Assembly (NCBI GenBank): GCA_003640385.1
Contig: RCAB01000264.1
Location: 24,075-88,074 of the forward strand
Origin: Setaria digitata
Taxonomy: Eukaryota; Nematoda; Chromadorea; Rhabditida; Setariidae
Direction of reading: 5' to 3'
DNA length: 64,000 nt
In this document: one piece after another, positions 26,201-45,047 of the stretch
Position numbering within the stretch: the stretch's first letter is position 1
Layout: each line of letters opens with the position of its first letter
Program-made: the position numbers and the translations under genes
Notes under the pieces: model-generated
Told to the model about the DNA's origin: nothing
The model's input: only the letters and a program-made list of their open reading frames with translations
Database searches by the model: none

Positions 26201-28217
26201 GAAGAAACACCGATGATTCTCGAGGGAAAAACTTAAATATCCTTCAAGTAACTGAGCTAGCGTTTTGGTAAATTTTATTGGACAGAAGCGTCAGTTAATT
26301 AATTATTGGTTATACTAGAACATAATTAATGTATCAAAATAAAATCAATCAATAAATGGATGTAAATTTATTATATATTGCTTCATTTTTTTTTTCTTTG
26401 AAAATTTTGATAAAACAACTTTCGTTTCCTTCGATAAAATTGAGTTATGAAATAAGTTCAATTATCACTGCCAAGCAGTTGCTCAAATTCAAGTTAAAAA
26501 TGCATAATATTTATGTCTGAATTGTTCATGATGAAAAAAAAATGATAAACTGACAATAAATTTTTAATAATAATAATAATTTTTGATTAAGTAAGATTTA
26601 AGAGCAGTGAATCAAATTGCGCATTAATTCGAATAAAATTTAAACAAAGAAAGTTGTGCCATCTACAATTCCTGTTTAATTGAATTAATTCTGATATGAA
26701 TTAATAACTGCAGCAAGAAAGGGAGCATTTCTAGAGGTAGAGAGAGTGGAGAAACATGAATATTTTGAAGAACTGATCAACAAATTACATTTTTTTTTTT
26801 TTTTTGTTATTCTTGATAAAAAAAAAAAATGTTTATTTGAACTATTAAATTACTACATAAATTACTACGTTTAACAAAATTTTTTGAGTTAGAAAATAAA
26901 AATCACGAGTGTGAAAATTTAAGTATACACTTCATGTTTGCTTTAAGATATAAATTACCAATTAATCAAAAAATAAATATAAAGATCTGGCAATATTTGC
27001 CTTTAAATATGTCAATGACATGTCGGTGATATTGATCATTGCCTTTTCTGATTATATTTTATTATCATGTAAGATTCACTTATTTTTTTTGACGGACGTG
27101 TTACATGAAAAGTGTTTCAGAAGTACGAGCTTTTTACGTAGAAGATACTTGAGAAATTATAGAATGAATGAATGAATGTTATAATATTTTAACAATGATA
27201 TTGACAAATAAAATACTTTTTAGGCAAAATTTGCACAGCACTTAATTATTTCATTTTGCTTATTAACAATATTCATTTTCTTATTCTGCTTACCAAAATA
27301 TCTATGATAAAAAGTAATTAAATTTAATTAACATTACTTCAAAATTATTAGCAGGTTGAATTGAGAAATTTTGCTTTTTTTCCTCTTTTTTTTTTGGAAC
27401 TGCAACTTCTATTTAATATTTTAATTTCGTGCTTTCTTTATGGAATTTAAAACAAAGCAATATTGCAGTCAGAGAAAAAATTTACTTATAAAATGACGGT
27501 AAAAATCGTCAAGAAATTTTATCAATTTTATTCAGTTTATTTAAAATCAATTCATTTATAATTAACCATTCTCCAAATTTTTTTATTTATAAAATTTTTG
27601 AACTTTTTTTAAAACATATATAACCGGTTAGAATACTTTCACATAACATAATTTCAATAATTGATTAATTAACAAATTGAATATTGACCACAATCTTGAA
27701 TAAAATACAGAAAAAAGAAATGCTTTCTTAATTTGCAATTAATGGAGCATTGTTTTTTTTTTTTTCATACCACATTATCAAATAGTTTAATTGTCTATTG
27801 TTTCAATATCTGAATGAGAAAGAAAAAAAGTGAGTATATTGGGGAAAGTAAAGGAGGAGGAGAATTGTTGTGGTGCAAAAGAGGCAAAAGTTCGAGATTG
27901 ATTTGAAGGTGTTGTTGATTGGATGATGATGGTGGAGTGGGGGAGTGTTGGGTAAATAAGCAAATAAGGGTAAAGAATGGGTAAAACCCATTAACCCAAA
28001 TGGTTTTTCATTTTCTTTTTTTCACCTCTTCTTTTTTATCTAGTAATATCAAAAAAAAAAGGAAAGGCTCATGTACAGTTAGGCATTGCATTAACATTAA
28101 GCATATTGCATACTTAAATATATTTTTGGTATATTTTCTCACCAAATAAAAATAATGAAAATCAGCAAATTAGAAAAGAAAAAGGCTTTTTTCACTTTGC
28201 AATGACTGAATTAATGA

Positions 28218-28341
28218 ATTATTATTTATTATCATTATCATTATTATTATTATTGTTATTATTATTTTTATTATTATTATTATTATCGTTATTGTTATTA
28301 TTATTATTATTAATTATTATTATCATTATTATTGGCAGTGA
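28218..28341. repeat. Imperfect ATT repeat block
   Basis: About 120 bases of ATT units broken by single substitutions (ATC, GTT, TTT). It lies about 1.5 kb upstream of the homeobox gene start. Non-coding. Confidence 0.9.
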
Positions 28342-28854
28342 TAGTGAAGGTAATGGTATGCGAGGAATGATTGAATGAATGATGACGCAGTACGACAAAA
28401 AGTTCCTGCATAATACGGAATTTTTTTTTCCTTTTTAATTAAGATGGTAATTAATTATTGATTGTGATAATTACATGAATGAAACATGATTCATAAATAA
28501 TGATGGATTAACAGAAAACGGTTATCAGTAATAACAATAATTATTAATTGTTAATTTATAATTGCTTGTAATTGAAAATTTAAAAAAATTTCAAAATTGG
28601 AATAAATTAATAAAAAAGAAATGAAGAAAAAATTGGATAATAATTTATCCAAATAATCGCCAGATTTTATGTAATTTTACAGCAATTATGTATATGCAAA
28701 TATGAAAATTTGTCATGGATAAACTGATTAAGCAGATATTATTATATTAATTAGTTAAAAGCAACAAGAAATCACTTGAAAAGAAAAATTAAGATTTCGA
28801 AATCTTGATCAAAATTAGTCAATAGAAAGAAATGATTAAGTTTTATAATATAGA

Positions 28855-28926
28855 TAATTCACAATCATTTTGCAGCGCATTGCAAAAAAATAATTCACAA
28901 TCATTTTGCAGCGCATTGCAAAAAAA
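28855..28926 (+). repeat. Perfect 36-bp tandem duplication inside a small open frame
   Basis: Two identical 36-base units abut at 28890/28891. Each contains TCATTTTGCAGCGCATTGCA. The unit equals 12 codons, so the 68-codon open frame at 28832-29038 stays open and repeats the peptide NNSQSFCSALQK. I do not recognise the peptide and see no clear splice sites joining it to the homeobox gene. It may be a chance ORF or an unrecognised small exon. Confidence 0.85.
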
Positions 28927-29204
28927 TGATATCAGTGATATTATTAACAATAATGTTAGTGATAATAAAGTAATTGAAAAAAAATTTAAAACAGATGCAT
29001 GGAAAAAGAAGAAAAATTTAATTACAATTCAGATATGAATTCCAAATTTTGCTTTTTTTTTTCTTTGGTTGTAGTAACATTTTCCTCAAGACATTTACAT
29101 TTACCACTAGCGTTATTAAATTAAATTTGAATTGTTTGAGCATGAATGGTTACAGTGACTATAATTATGATGATTGTAATGCTGATGATGTTTTGATAAT
29201 AAAA

Positions 29205-29368
29205 AATGAAAATAATAATAATGATAATAATAATAATAATAAAAATAGTAATAATAATAACAATAATAATGATAATAATAATAATAATAATAATGACAAT
29301 AATAATAATAATAATAATGATAATAATAATAATAATAATCATAATTAATAATAATAATAATAATAATG
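29205..29368. repeat. AAT trinucleotide repeat block
   Basis: About 160 bases of AAT units with scattered GAT, CAT and AAA. It yields spurious open frames of poly-Asn (plus strand) and poly-Ile or poly-Tyr (minus strand). Treated as simple sequence, not coding. Confidence 0.9.
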
Positions 29369-29725
29369 GTTACTATAATTATGGTTATGATTATGATTAT
29401 GATGATGAATGGATGGATGATTCCACCCATTTGTTCATCTTCAAAAGTACCAGAAAAATGCTCCGCCTTTAAAAGACATCCAATTTACTGGTATGGTGTA
29501 TATACATATATATATATATATAAATTATATCAACGTTATTTGGCAAATCTGTTAACTGTTACTCATCAATAAATCGGAATTAAATCACCAATAATTCCGA
29601 TTATCATTATGAATGTCGCTTTTGTCGCGTTTTATCATTCCGCTATTTAATAGTATTTTTGAGCATTTGAAACGATGAAAGAAGAAAAATGAAAAAAGAA
29701 AAGTTACAGTAATTTTAACAAATAA

Positions 29726-36267
<6,542 letters not shown>

Positions 36268-39218
36268 TTTAACAAAATTTCTCTGTATTATTTTTTTAGT
36301 TTCCAATTTAATTGTTGATAATTGCGAGGATAAAGCACCTACTTTTTTAATTTATTTTGTTTTTTTTTTTTTTTTTTTTACGATAAAATTAACGTAATTT
36401 TGAATAGATTACTGTAGCTGAGAAATTAAAGTGATTATGCAACTTCATCAAATAAATACCTTGAAATGGTAAATGAAATTTTTTTCGAAAAAAAAGAAAT
36501 TTCATTTCAAAAAGCTCATTTGTATGATTTTATCATTCGAAATCGTAATTTCGTATGCTGTATGCTTGCAGAATTGGACAATAATTTGTGATAATAATTG
36601 GAGAATTCTTTTTTATTTTTACAAAAAAAAAAAAGTAATTTTATTAAAACTTCGAAAATTCGACCGACTAAATACTTAATTTTCACGTTTATATAATTTA
36701 CAAAAGAAAAAAGAAAATTTTAACATAATTATAGTTTGTTCAAAGAGAATTTAACAGTTCTGTTTACTTCATTAACTTAAGTTTACTTAGCTCATACCTT
36801 TTTTTCCACCCTAAACAAACACATTAATAATTTACATTCCGGTTTTCATTTTCGCTTTTGTGCTTGTTTTTTTTTTAATTTATTTCTATAATAATAATTA
36901 TTTGTGCATTATATTGGTCTTCATTAGTGTTTTTTTTTTTGGACAAAATGATAATACTGAAAAAAAAATTTTTTGTCTTTTTTTCTGACACCTTTTCATT
37001 CTTTCTTTTTCTTCCTTCTTTGTGAAAAGTTTTGGATTTTTTCGTTTTCTTTTTTTTTCTAATTTTTAATTGCGAAATTTGCAGTTAAAATGATAAATTC
37101 ATTTGTTGTGAATGTTACTTTTTCTTTTTTCTCTCCACTGTTTTCGTTTTTCGCTTCATCAAAACATTTTTCATGGACATTTGAAAATCAAATTTTTTTA
37201 AAAGTAAAATTAGAAAAAATTTGAGAGAGAAAGGGAAAGAGAGAGAGAGAAGGAGAGAGGAAAGAAAAGAGGGAAATGATTGCTTGTATCTGTACCCCTT
37301 GCGAAGAGAATAGAAATAAAAAAAGTTTTCAATTCTTTTTTGAAAGTAAACTTCTTTTTGTTCATTTTCTACTCATTGTTAAATCTTTTTCAAATTTTCC
37401 CACAATTTTCATCTTTTTTTTTTCATACCTTATTTTTTCTCAAAGACACTCTTACCTATCACTCATTCACTTTTTCATTTCTATTACTCTTTTCAATAAT
37501 TGGAAAATACTTCTAAACCGTCCGTTAATTAAAATAATCAATGTTTTGGCAGAAAAATAGGAAAAAGAGAAATAATCACAATTTTTACATAATTGTAATT
37601 AGAATGTTTATAATAATTTTACGGTAATTACTATTTTTTTTTCTTTTTCAATATTTTGCTATTTTCTTATTAAGACCTTGCTAATTTTGCGGTAATTGTC
37701 ATATTTGTTGCTTAATTTTTACAGTAATTAAATGTAATATGCGTGAGTATAATTTTCTTTTGTTTTTTTAATATGAAGCCAAAAAATTTAATGTATTTTG
37801 ATTCGATCATTTTCTTCAATTTTTTCTTTCTAGAAATTTCAAATTTTTGCCGAGAGAAAAATGCTGACCAATCACTTTTGCTTCGTTTCGTGACTCAAAA
37901 GAAAAAAAATAGTCAATTGATGAATTAAATCTCGATAGCTCAGTCAATAATTGCTTAATTTATTAGCTAATTGAAATGTTCGCTTTTAAAAATGAGTCAT
38001 TGGGCTGAAATTCTTCGTTTTTTTTGTGAATTTTCATAAGCTAATTTAAAAAGGAAAAGGAAAAATAAGATTTATTTCCCTTACAACAGTTCAGTAAAGA
38101 TTAAAATCAAAAATTTTTATCAAAGTGATACATAATTCATCGAATTCTCGAAATTAAATTTCAAAATTGCTAACGAATTTATTTAAAATAATTAAAAGAA
38201 AGCAACGTTCTCATTGCTTCAATCTGAATAATTTGCTTTGCCATTTCTTTCATACTTACAATTCATTTATTTAATTACCTAAATAAAGATTTGTAATTAT
38301 ATGAAATTAATAACTCCTTCAAATGCACTTTGCACGGATAGTATATCAACATTTTCGCATGATTGATCGTGAGCTAAAAATTTTCTAGCATATCTCGCAA
38401 TTAATTTTTACTTTGTGAAATTTTTTAAAGCAATTTTTAGACTTTTTTAGTTTTTTTTTTATTTTTTAATTTTTTCATTTTTTACGCTCTTTAATAGTAA
38501 TCGATAAAGGAGAAGAATGAAAAATATTTAAGTAGCATTATTTATCTATCTAATTAATAATTTTTAAACATTTCATTTACTTATTTTTTTTTAACAATAT
38601 TTGATAAATATTTCAAATTTTAGCAAATTAAGGCAGTTTTCTGCTTCACTTACTTGTTCATTCTATTTATTTATTTTTTCCTCTTCAATAGTACATACTT
38701 GTTACTAACTGTTATCTATAAGAAAAAAAATCGATTAGTAAAGTGATCATTATCGATCCAGCAACTAACTAACGATCAACTATTCGAACTGTTTCCAATA
38801 TCATTCATTCATTTGTTTTATCAAAATTTTAAGCTTAAAAAATTCATTCAAATATTTGATCATTCATTACATGCAACCAAAAAATGCATTCAAAAAATAA
38901 ATAAATAAATAAAATAAAATAAAATAAAATAAAAAAGAAATAAAACCATTCCTCTCTGATTTTCTTAGAATAATAAAGAAAATAATAATAATAATAACTT
39001 TTTCTTTCTTTTCTCTTTTTTTTTTTTTCTTTATGCCTAAAAGAATTGCCGAATGAAAAGCGAAATGTAACGATCCATTCGATGGTTTGTTAATGCTTTC
39101 AATTGGTTAATTTTCGGCTCATTTATTCATCAAACCTAAAATTTATTTCAATCTTACATCCATCCATAAATTATCCATTTTTTTTTTTTTTCATAAATAT
39201 TTTCAAACATGCAAAGGA

Positions 39219-39360
39219 TGAGAGAGAGAGAGGGAGAGAAAGAGACAGAAAGGGAAAAAAACTATCATTCCACAATTAATGGCTTCCTAACCAATTACAT
39301 TACCTTTAGTTTCTCTTTCTCCTTTGCTCTATCTCTTTCTCTCTCTCTCTCCCTCTCCTT
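39219..39360. repeat. GA tract and CT tract forming an imperfect inverted repeat
   Basis: A GA-rich tract (about 39219-39260) is followed about 70 bases later by a CT-rich tract (about 39313-39360). The two arms can pair imperfectly to form a large hairpin. The arms contain simple dinucleotide repeats, so the symmetry may come from two separate microsatellites. Confidence 0.65.
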
Positions 39361-41381
39361 ATTCATTAAAGTTATTTTAGATATATTTCTCTTCAAACAG
39401 ATAATTTTCCATGCTTTTTTTCTTTTTTTGCCTTTCTTTCAGAAAGCTTTATATTCTCAATTTTGCAAATATTATATATTAACCATTCGTTTCATAAATT
39501 TTAAAAAATCAATTTTTTCCCAATGACATTTAATTTATAATATTAAAATTTCAACAATTCTGCAATACATAGTACTTACCGATATAATCAAATATCGAAA
39601 TTCATATAGCAGAATATTTACACGCGATATTTTATATAAATCCTAGATTTATGATTTAGAATATTCAATATTATTTTTTCAATCCTATATTTATGATTTA
39701 GGACACTTATAATTAGTCACTTTTTATCTTAATTTATTGCGTTAGTTTTGTTAAGCAAAGAAAAAAAAATAAAGGAAAGGAAATTTTTTTTACAAAAAAC
39801 CTTCTCAGCTTCATCTTCATCAAATTTTCAGCAATGTTTAAATTATGAATTGAACATCAAATTCCGTAAGCCATTGAAATTCAGGAAATAAAGAAAAAGT
39901 TTGTTTGTTAATGGAAATGAAATTGTGATGATAAACAATGATAATGATAAGTATAATGATAATGGCAGTTTAAAAAAGAGGAAAGATAAACAATAAATGT
40001 GCAAATAATTTTTCTTTTCGTTGAATTTTTCCTATTCTTATTTTGCAAATATTACGATTACAATATCAGCTAGAATTACGATGATAGTGCTTTTATTTTA
40101 TCATTGTTTTTTTCTCCCAAATAGGATACATATACTTCCATATGCTATGATTTTAAAATAACAAATAACAAAATTGAAAAGAAGACTAAATTTTTTTTTA
40201 ACCATTAAATAAAAATTGTTCCAATTCTGATTTATTAGAAAAAAGATGAACAAAAGAAAAAAAATATCTTTAATGTATACATTTGCGTCATATATTTAGT
40301 CATTTCTTCTAATTTTTTACTTTTTGCTTTTTTTTTTTCATTGCTACTAAAATTATTTAAATTATAGAGGATGAAATTCAATGTATGCTTTCATTCTTTA
40401 ATATTCGGTGCCATTATTGCTATTATTTTTTCCGATTGCTTATGTCGATGAAATATGTCAAATCTTAAAAACAAATAAAATTGATAGTTAAAAGTTACCT
40501 AAAAAAAATTTTTTTATGTAATATAATGGTTTATTTTCATATTTTTTTTTTTTTTTTTGCAAAAATTCTTATGCTTCCTTTCAGTATGGCAAAAAAAAAA
40601 AACTTTTTTGCCTTTTGTACTTCAAATTTCCTTTATTTTGTTACTGTTAAATTTAGAATTGATAAATTATCAAAAGTGTCATTAGTTAATTACCCTTTAT
40701 TGAAGATCAATGGAAAAAGTTTGTGAATCTCCAAAAAGTCAGAAGAAATAATTTAAAGTATAAAAAGGTGAAATAAAAATGTCAGGCATATTTTAAGGAA
40801 TTAAAAGAAATCAGAGAAAGTCTATTAAATAAATAAGCAAGAACATTATTTTTCGACTTTTTTTTTAAAAAAATCTGCCAAATATTTTAGAAATTTTAAA
40901 AATATTGAGTAGTTATTACTTAAGATGAAGATGTTTGACTTTGACTCTACTTAGTTTCTCAAAAAATGAATTTTATTTTTTTTTTTCGCTTTCTTAAATA
41001 TCTGTTTACTTCTTCAAAAACTAATGGAGCAACAGAAAAAAAATCAGTTAGTTTTTTAAATTAGCATAGCTTTTTTTTCAGATATGTGTATTTTTGTAGC
41101 TTTTAAAGCTCAAAAATAATCAATTACATAAAATTGCAATTGTTCAATTGATTAACAATTAAAACATGACAAATACATGAACTTAAAATGCAAATAAATA
41201 AAGACATATTGGAATTTAGCAGTTAGTTTAGGGCTGAGAACCAATTTCAAACTTTCATTCCAACTCGTGCTTGTAATTATTTGCTTAAAAGAACGGAAAA
41301 TAAGATTGCTTATTTCTTTTTTTTTTTAAACAAATATTCAAGCTTTTAAAGAACACATTTCACTACAGTACTTGATAATAG

Positions 41382-41487
41382 CATGGCAAATACCGTATGA
41401 CTGACTCCTTTCCTCCTCAAGTAGGCCATCCCTCATCTCATCCGAATCCCCCGCGATTTCCCATATTTACACAACAATGCAAATGTT
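41382..41487 (+). other. Candidate orphan coding exon in a GC-richer island
   Basis: The frame starting at ATG 41397 reads a Pro-rich 29-residue peptide (MTDSFPPQVGHPSSHPNPPR, then nine more residues) and ends in TAA at 41484-41486. AATAAA follows near 41620. An AG at 41381-41382 could be a splice acceptor. The block is clearly less AT-rich than its surroundings. The minus strand of the same block is also open for about 42 codons. No joining exon was found, so this may be a terminal exon of an unseen plus-strand gene or chance. Confidence 0.25.
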
Positions 41488-42728
41488 AACCTTGTTGAAA
41501 GGAGTTCATCAACTAGTAATAATTACTATTATTCACTTCTATTGTTTGTATTTTTGATAATACTTTCTGTAAATAAGACATATACTATTATTCAAAGGTG
41601 ACCAATATGCTGTTTTGTAAATAAAATAATAGAACGAAGGAAGTGATTCATTTTTTTTGTCCATTTATTTATTGCTTTAATTAATTTAATTAAAGCAAAA
41701 GGTGAAAATTTGGACCAAAACGAGAAAAATTTACTTTGTTTTAGTTAGGTTTTAAAAATTTGAAATTTTCTATCATTTTTTAACTTCCTAATTCAAGTTT
41801 ATAATAATAATTCTCTTTTTTTCTTTTAAAGAAAAATCCAATTAAAATAAAAACTGAGGTTTATCGAAGAAGTATATATGTAGTTGGATAACATTTTACA
41901 TTCGAAACTATTTAAATATTAATATCCGGATATGGAAATGGTAATTAAGCATGTGAGAAACGTGGAAAAGCGTCAAAGTTAACAAAATTAGTGAAACTGC
42001 TGACTTACGAGTGAAACTCTTGAATTACATGGTAAATTTACTGAAACAAAACGAAAAGATGACATGAAAAATATTTACAATTGATCAACGAGAGAGATAA
42101 AAATTAAATTTCATTTTCTGCATAACTGCAAATTCGATTTTAGGTTAGAGTAAAGATGAGGAAATTAAGTTTTCTTTCAGTACAAGTCAAATATCAGTCG
42201 CATCTTTGTTCCATTTACTTTTTCAAAAAAAAAAAATATAATTTTTCATTAAGTATTTTAATGTATTAAAATATCGCAAACAAAAATAATTAGTTGTTTT
42301 TCGGTCCGAAAATTGTTCGAAAATTTGATTAATTTAATTTTTTTATGAATGAAAATGATGTGATCAAATGATTCAAACCAGTGCTCACATAATATATCCC
42401 AGAAAACATAATCATTTTTAAATTATATTTTTAGCACTAGCTCCTTTTCAGAAAATTTTCAAACTTTAATATTTAAGTAATATATTTGATTCAATTCGAT
42501 TAATTATTATTATCAAAATTCTAGTTACAAAAATTTTGCTCAGTATTTTCATTAGTTTTTGTGACTAAAATTAAATTTGAACTTTTTTCTAAAAGTGGTT
42601 TGAACATTTTGTTTTCTTTTGCATACGAAATTCAGCATTTTTGAATGCAATTAATGCCAATATTAATTAAAGCGACGTATAATTAGTGTTGATGTTAATT
42701 AAAAATGAATTATGGATGGATAAAACAA

Positions 42729-42960
42729 GCCACTTCAGTGGTAATTCGAGAAGTGGCAAGTTTAGTTTGTATGCAAATCAAACAAGACAACGACTGTTTG
42801 TCATAAGCTCAGTTTGATTGAGGGTGACAATAGCTACTTAACAAGTATTACTGCAGTTTTATTTGTTTAAACAAAATAAGCCAGGAGATATACGTGAACA
42901 GAAACGCAAACACGGACGTGGAAATAAAAATGAAAATAGACGTGAGCGAATAAGCAGCTA
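42729..42960. promoter_or_regulatory. Cluster of palindromic and transcription-factor-like motifs
   Basis: Within about 230 bases lie a perfect 8-bp inverted repeat (GCCACTTC at 42729-42736 with GAAGTGGC at 42750-42757), an octamer ATGCAAAT (42771-42778), a 14-bp palindrome TTTGTTTAAACAAA (42862-42875) of forkhead type, and three ACGTG cores between about 42890 and 42946. It sits between the homeobox and saposin-like genes. Such a cluster could be an enhancer; in AT-rich DNA some motifs will occur by chance. Confidence 0.3.
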
Positions 42961-45047
42961 CATGTAAACGCGTACAAATGATTCCAAAAATGAATTTTTC
43001 AGTTATTTAAAGAAAAACACATAACATACGAATATATATATTATACAAAATATTTTTCATTTTTTATTTTTCTAAAATCTTTTGAAATTTTAAGTTTAGA
43101 GACTTACACAGTTTTGCTGCAAATTTTTAAATGAAATACAATCTTGAATTTTATTTAGGAACTGTTAATTACTGATATTTAACAACAGCAATAATAGTTA
43201 GATGATATTATTTTTTTTTCACTTAGAAATTATCATATTAGCATCTGTAATAAATTCTATTTATTTTCTACTAACTGCAGAATTAATTAACCTAAAAATT
43301 TGATAAAAAAACAGACTGAAAAAATCTGATATTAATTAATATAAAACCGGTATCAATTAGTCAAGAAATTTTTTGGCATTTAAAATAAATGCTTTTTTTC
43401 CTGAATATTTATCATTTAAAAACCAGAATCATGCTTGTTCTTGTGTCGCTACTAAACAAAAACAAGTATTAGTATTTTTGCCTGTGTGATCAATTTGTTG
43501 AACATTTCTTGTTAGAAGTAGAGTTTGATGAAGATTTAAATAACGCATAGAATTTCAAAAACTATTATTTTTAAGACTAATTCATAAATAGTTTAGCTTG
43601 TTTGTATTTTCGAATTAATTTGTTTATTTTATTCTCTTTTTCAATTAGTTTGTTGTACCGAAAAAAAATGAGAAACAGCAGTTGCAGGATGAAAGTATTT
43701 CTACATTACTAAACACTTCTTCCTGAGAATACAAATATATTTGCTTTTAATTTTGTCAACTAATACTTGTTACTTGTTGATAAGACATTGATAAACTGGA
43801 TGGCACTGAATATTTCTTATTGGAAGATATAGCATAACAACAATCACTTAATTATTTTCACTTTAATTCAATCGATTAATATTTTAATAAAAGCAAGAAT
43901 GAAGAAATTTCCTGCAGGAAAATAAAATGACACACAGACAGAACAAATCTAACAAATTTAGCAGTTAGCTAAAAAAATTTCTACCGTATCACTAGCTACG
44001 GTATTAACAATTACATATCGTAACATTTATCATATCATACAGTAATTTGAAGAATTACAAGTGTAATAAAGAGTCGGAAGGAATATTTGGAAATTTAGCA
44101 GTTCAATAATTCTACAATATACTCATAATTATTACAAAAAAAAAAAAAAAAACTGAATTTAAAAGAGGCATAAAATCTAATTCTATTTAGATTGTTGTTT
44201 TTATTAGCATTATTATTTGTTGTTTTTTTTTCTAGTAAAAGCAAACCTGACTCAGTAACTAAAAGAAAGACCATAGATTTTTTACAGTTGAAAAATTTTG
44301 ATTGAAATTTTTCTCTTTTGAAACTGAAAATATTCCCACCTACGCTATAAAAAAAAAGCAATTAAACGAAATTGCCGCCAATTTAATTGCTTTCTCAATT
44401 TTTGCGATCAATTTAATTTCCAAATTTAATTTCTAGAAGGAAGCAGGACAAAATTTTCTGGTACTATTCTTCACTTCATTAAAAGTTTATTTTTTATTAA
44501 GTTACAAATCAGTTATGAAGCATTCATTGATTTGACCATTTGTTCGTGTGAAAAGTTAAAATTGATCGAGATTTTTAGATTTTTGTTAGCAAAAAAAATT
44601 TTATTTTTTGAAAAAAAACTTTCAATTCAAATTTGATAAATAAAGTGGAAGAAAAAGTGAATAGAACATTTCAAAGTGTGCCAAATCTATTAATTCGTTA
44701 TGTATTTTCGATATTGAATTTTTCCCAACAAAATTTCGGTTGTAATTTTTACACGGGAATCGTTTTTTCGTAAAAAAAAATATTAAAATTAAAAAACTTC
44801 TCGAAATATCTTTTGGGCATTATTTGACCAAGAAAATTGCTAATTCTTCCAGTTAGGAAGGCTTCACTGAAAATGACTTCCCTTCCCTTATTCGTTAGGT
44901 AAGAGCATCATTTCAATACTAAATGTTAAATTTCATATATTTCTGTACTAAATTGCAGAAATAGAATTTGTTAAATTCTCATCCTTCAATAAAATTTGTA
45001 TCTGAGAAGAGGAAAAAGGGCGAAAATTTACATAAAAGTTAATTGAA

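Larger units (their letters stand above)
36268..45047. other. Convergent intergenic region between the homeobox and saposin-like genes
   Basis: About 8.8 kb with no firm gene. It starts with the homeobox gene 3' UTR. It holds A/T runs, GA repeats (37222-37265), a GA/CT inverted pair (39219-39360), an AAAT repeat (38900-38935), a GC-richer island that is open on both strands (about 41350-41487), and a cluster of palindromic motifs (42729-42960). I found no RNA genes. Confidence 0.6.

Noticed and set aside
27803..27991. 62-codon minus-strand open frame with His and Pro
   Set aside because: Complement of the G-rich block. No conserved motif or splice context was found.
29049..29472. Open frames of poly-Asn, poly-Ile and poly-Tyr
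   Set aside because: They are produced by the AAT repeat on both strands and lack splice sites or family resemblance.
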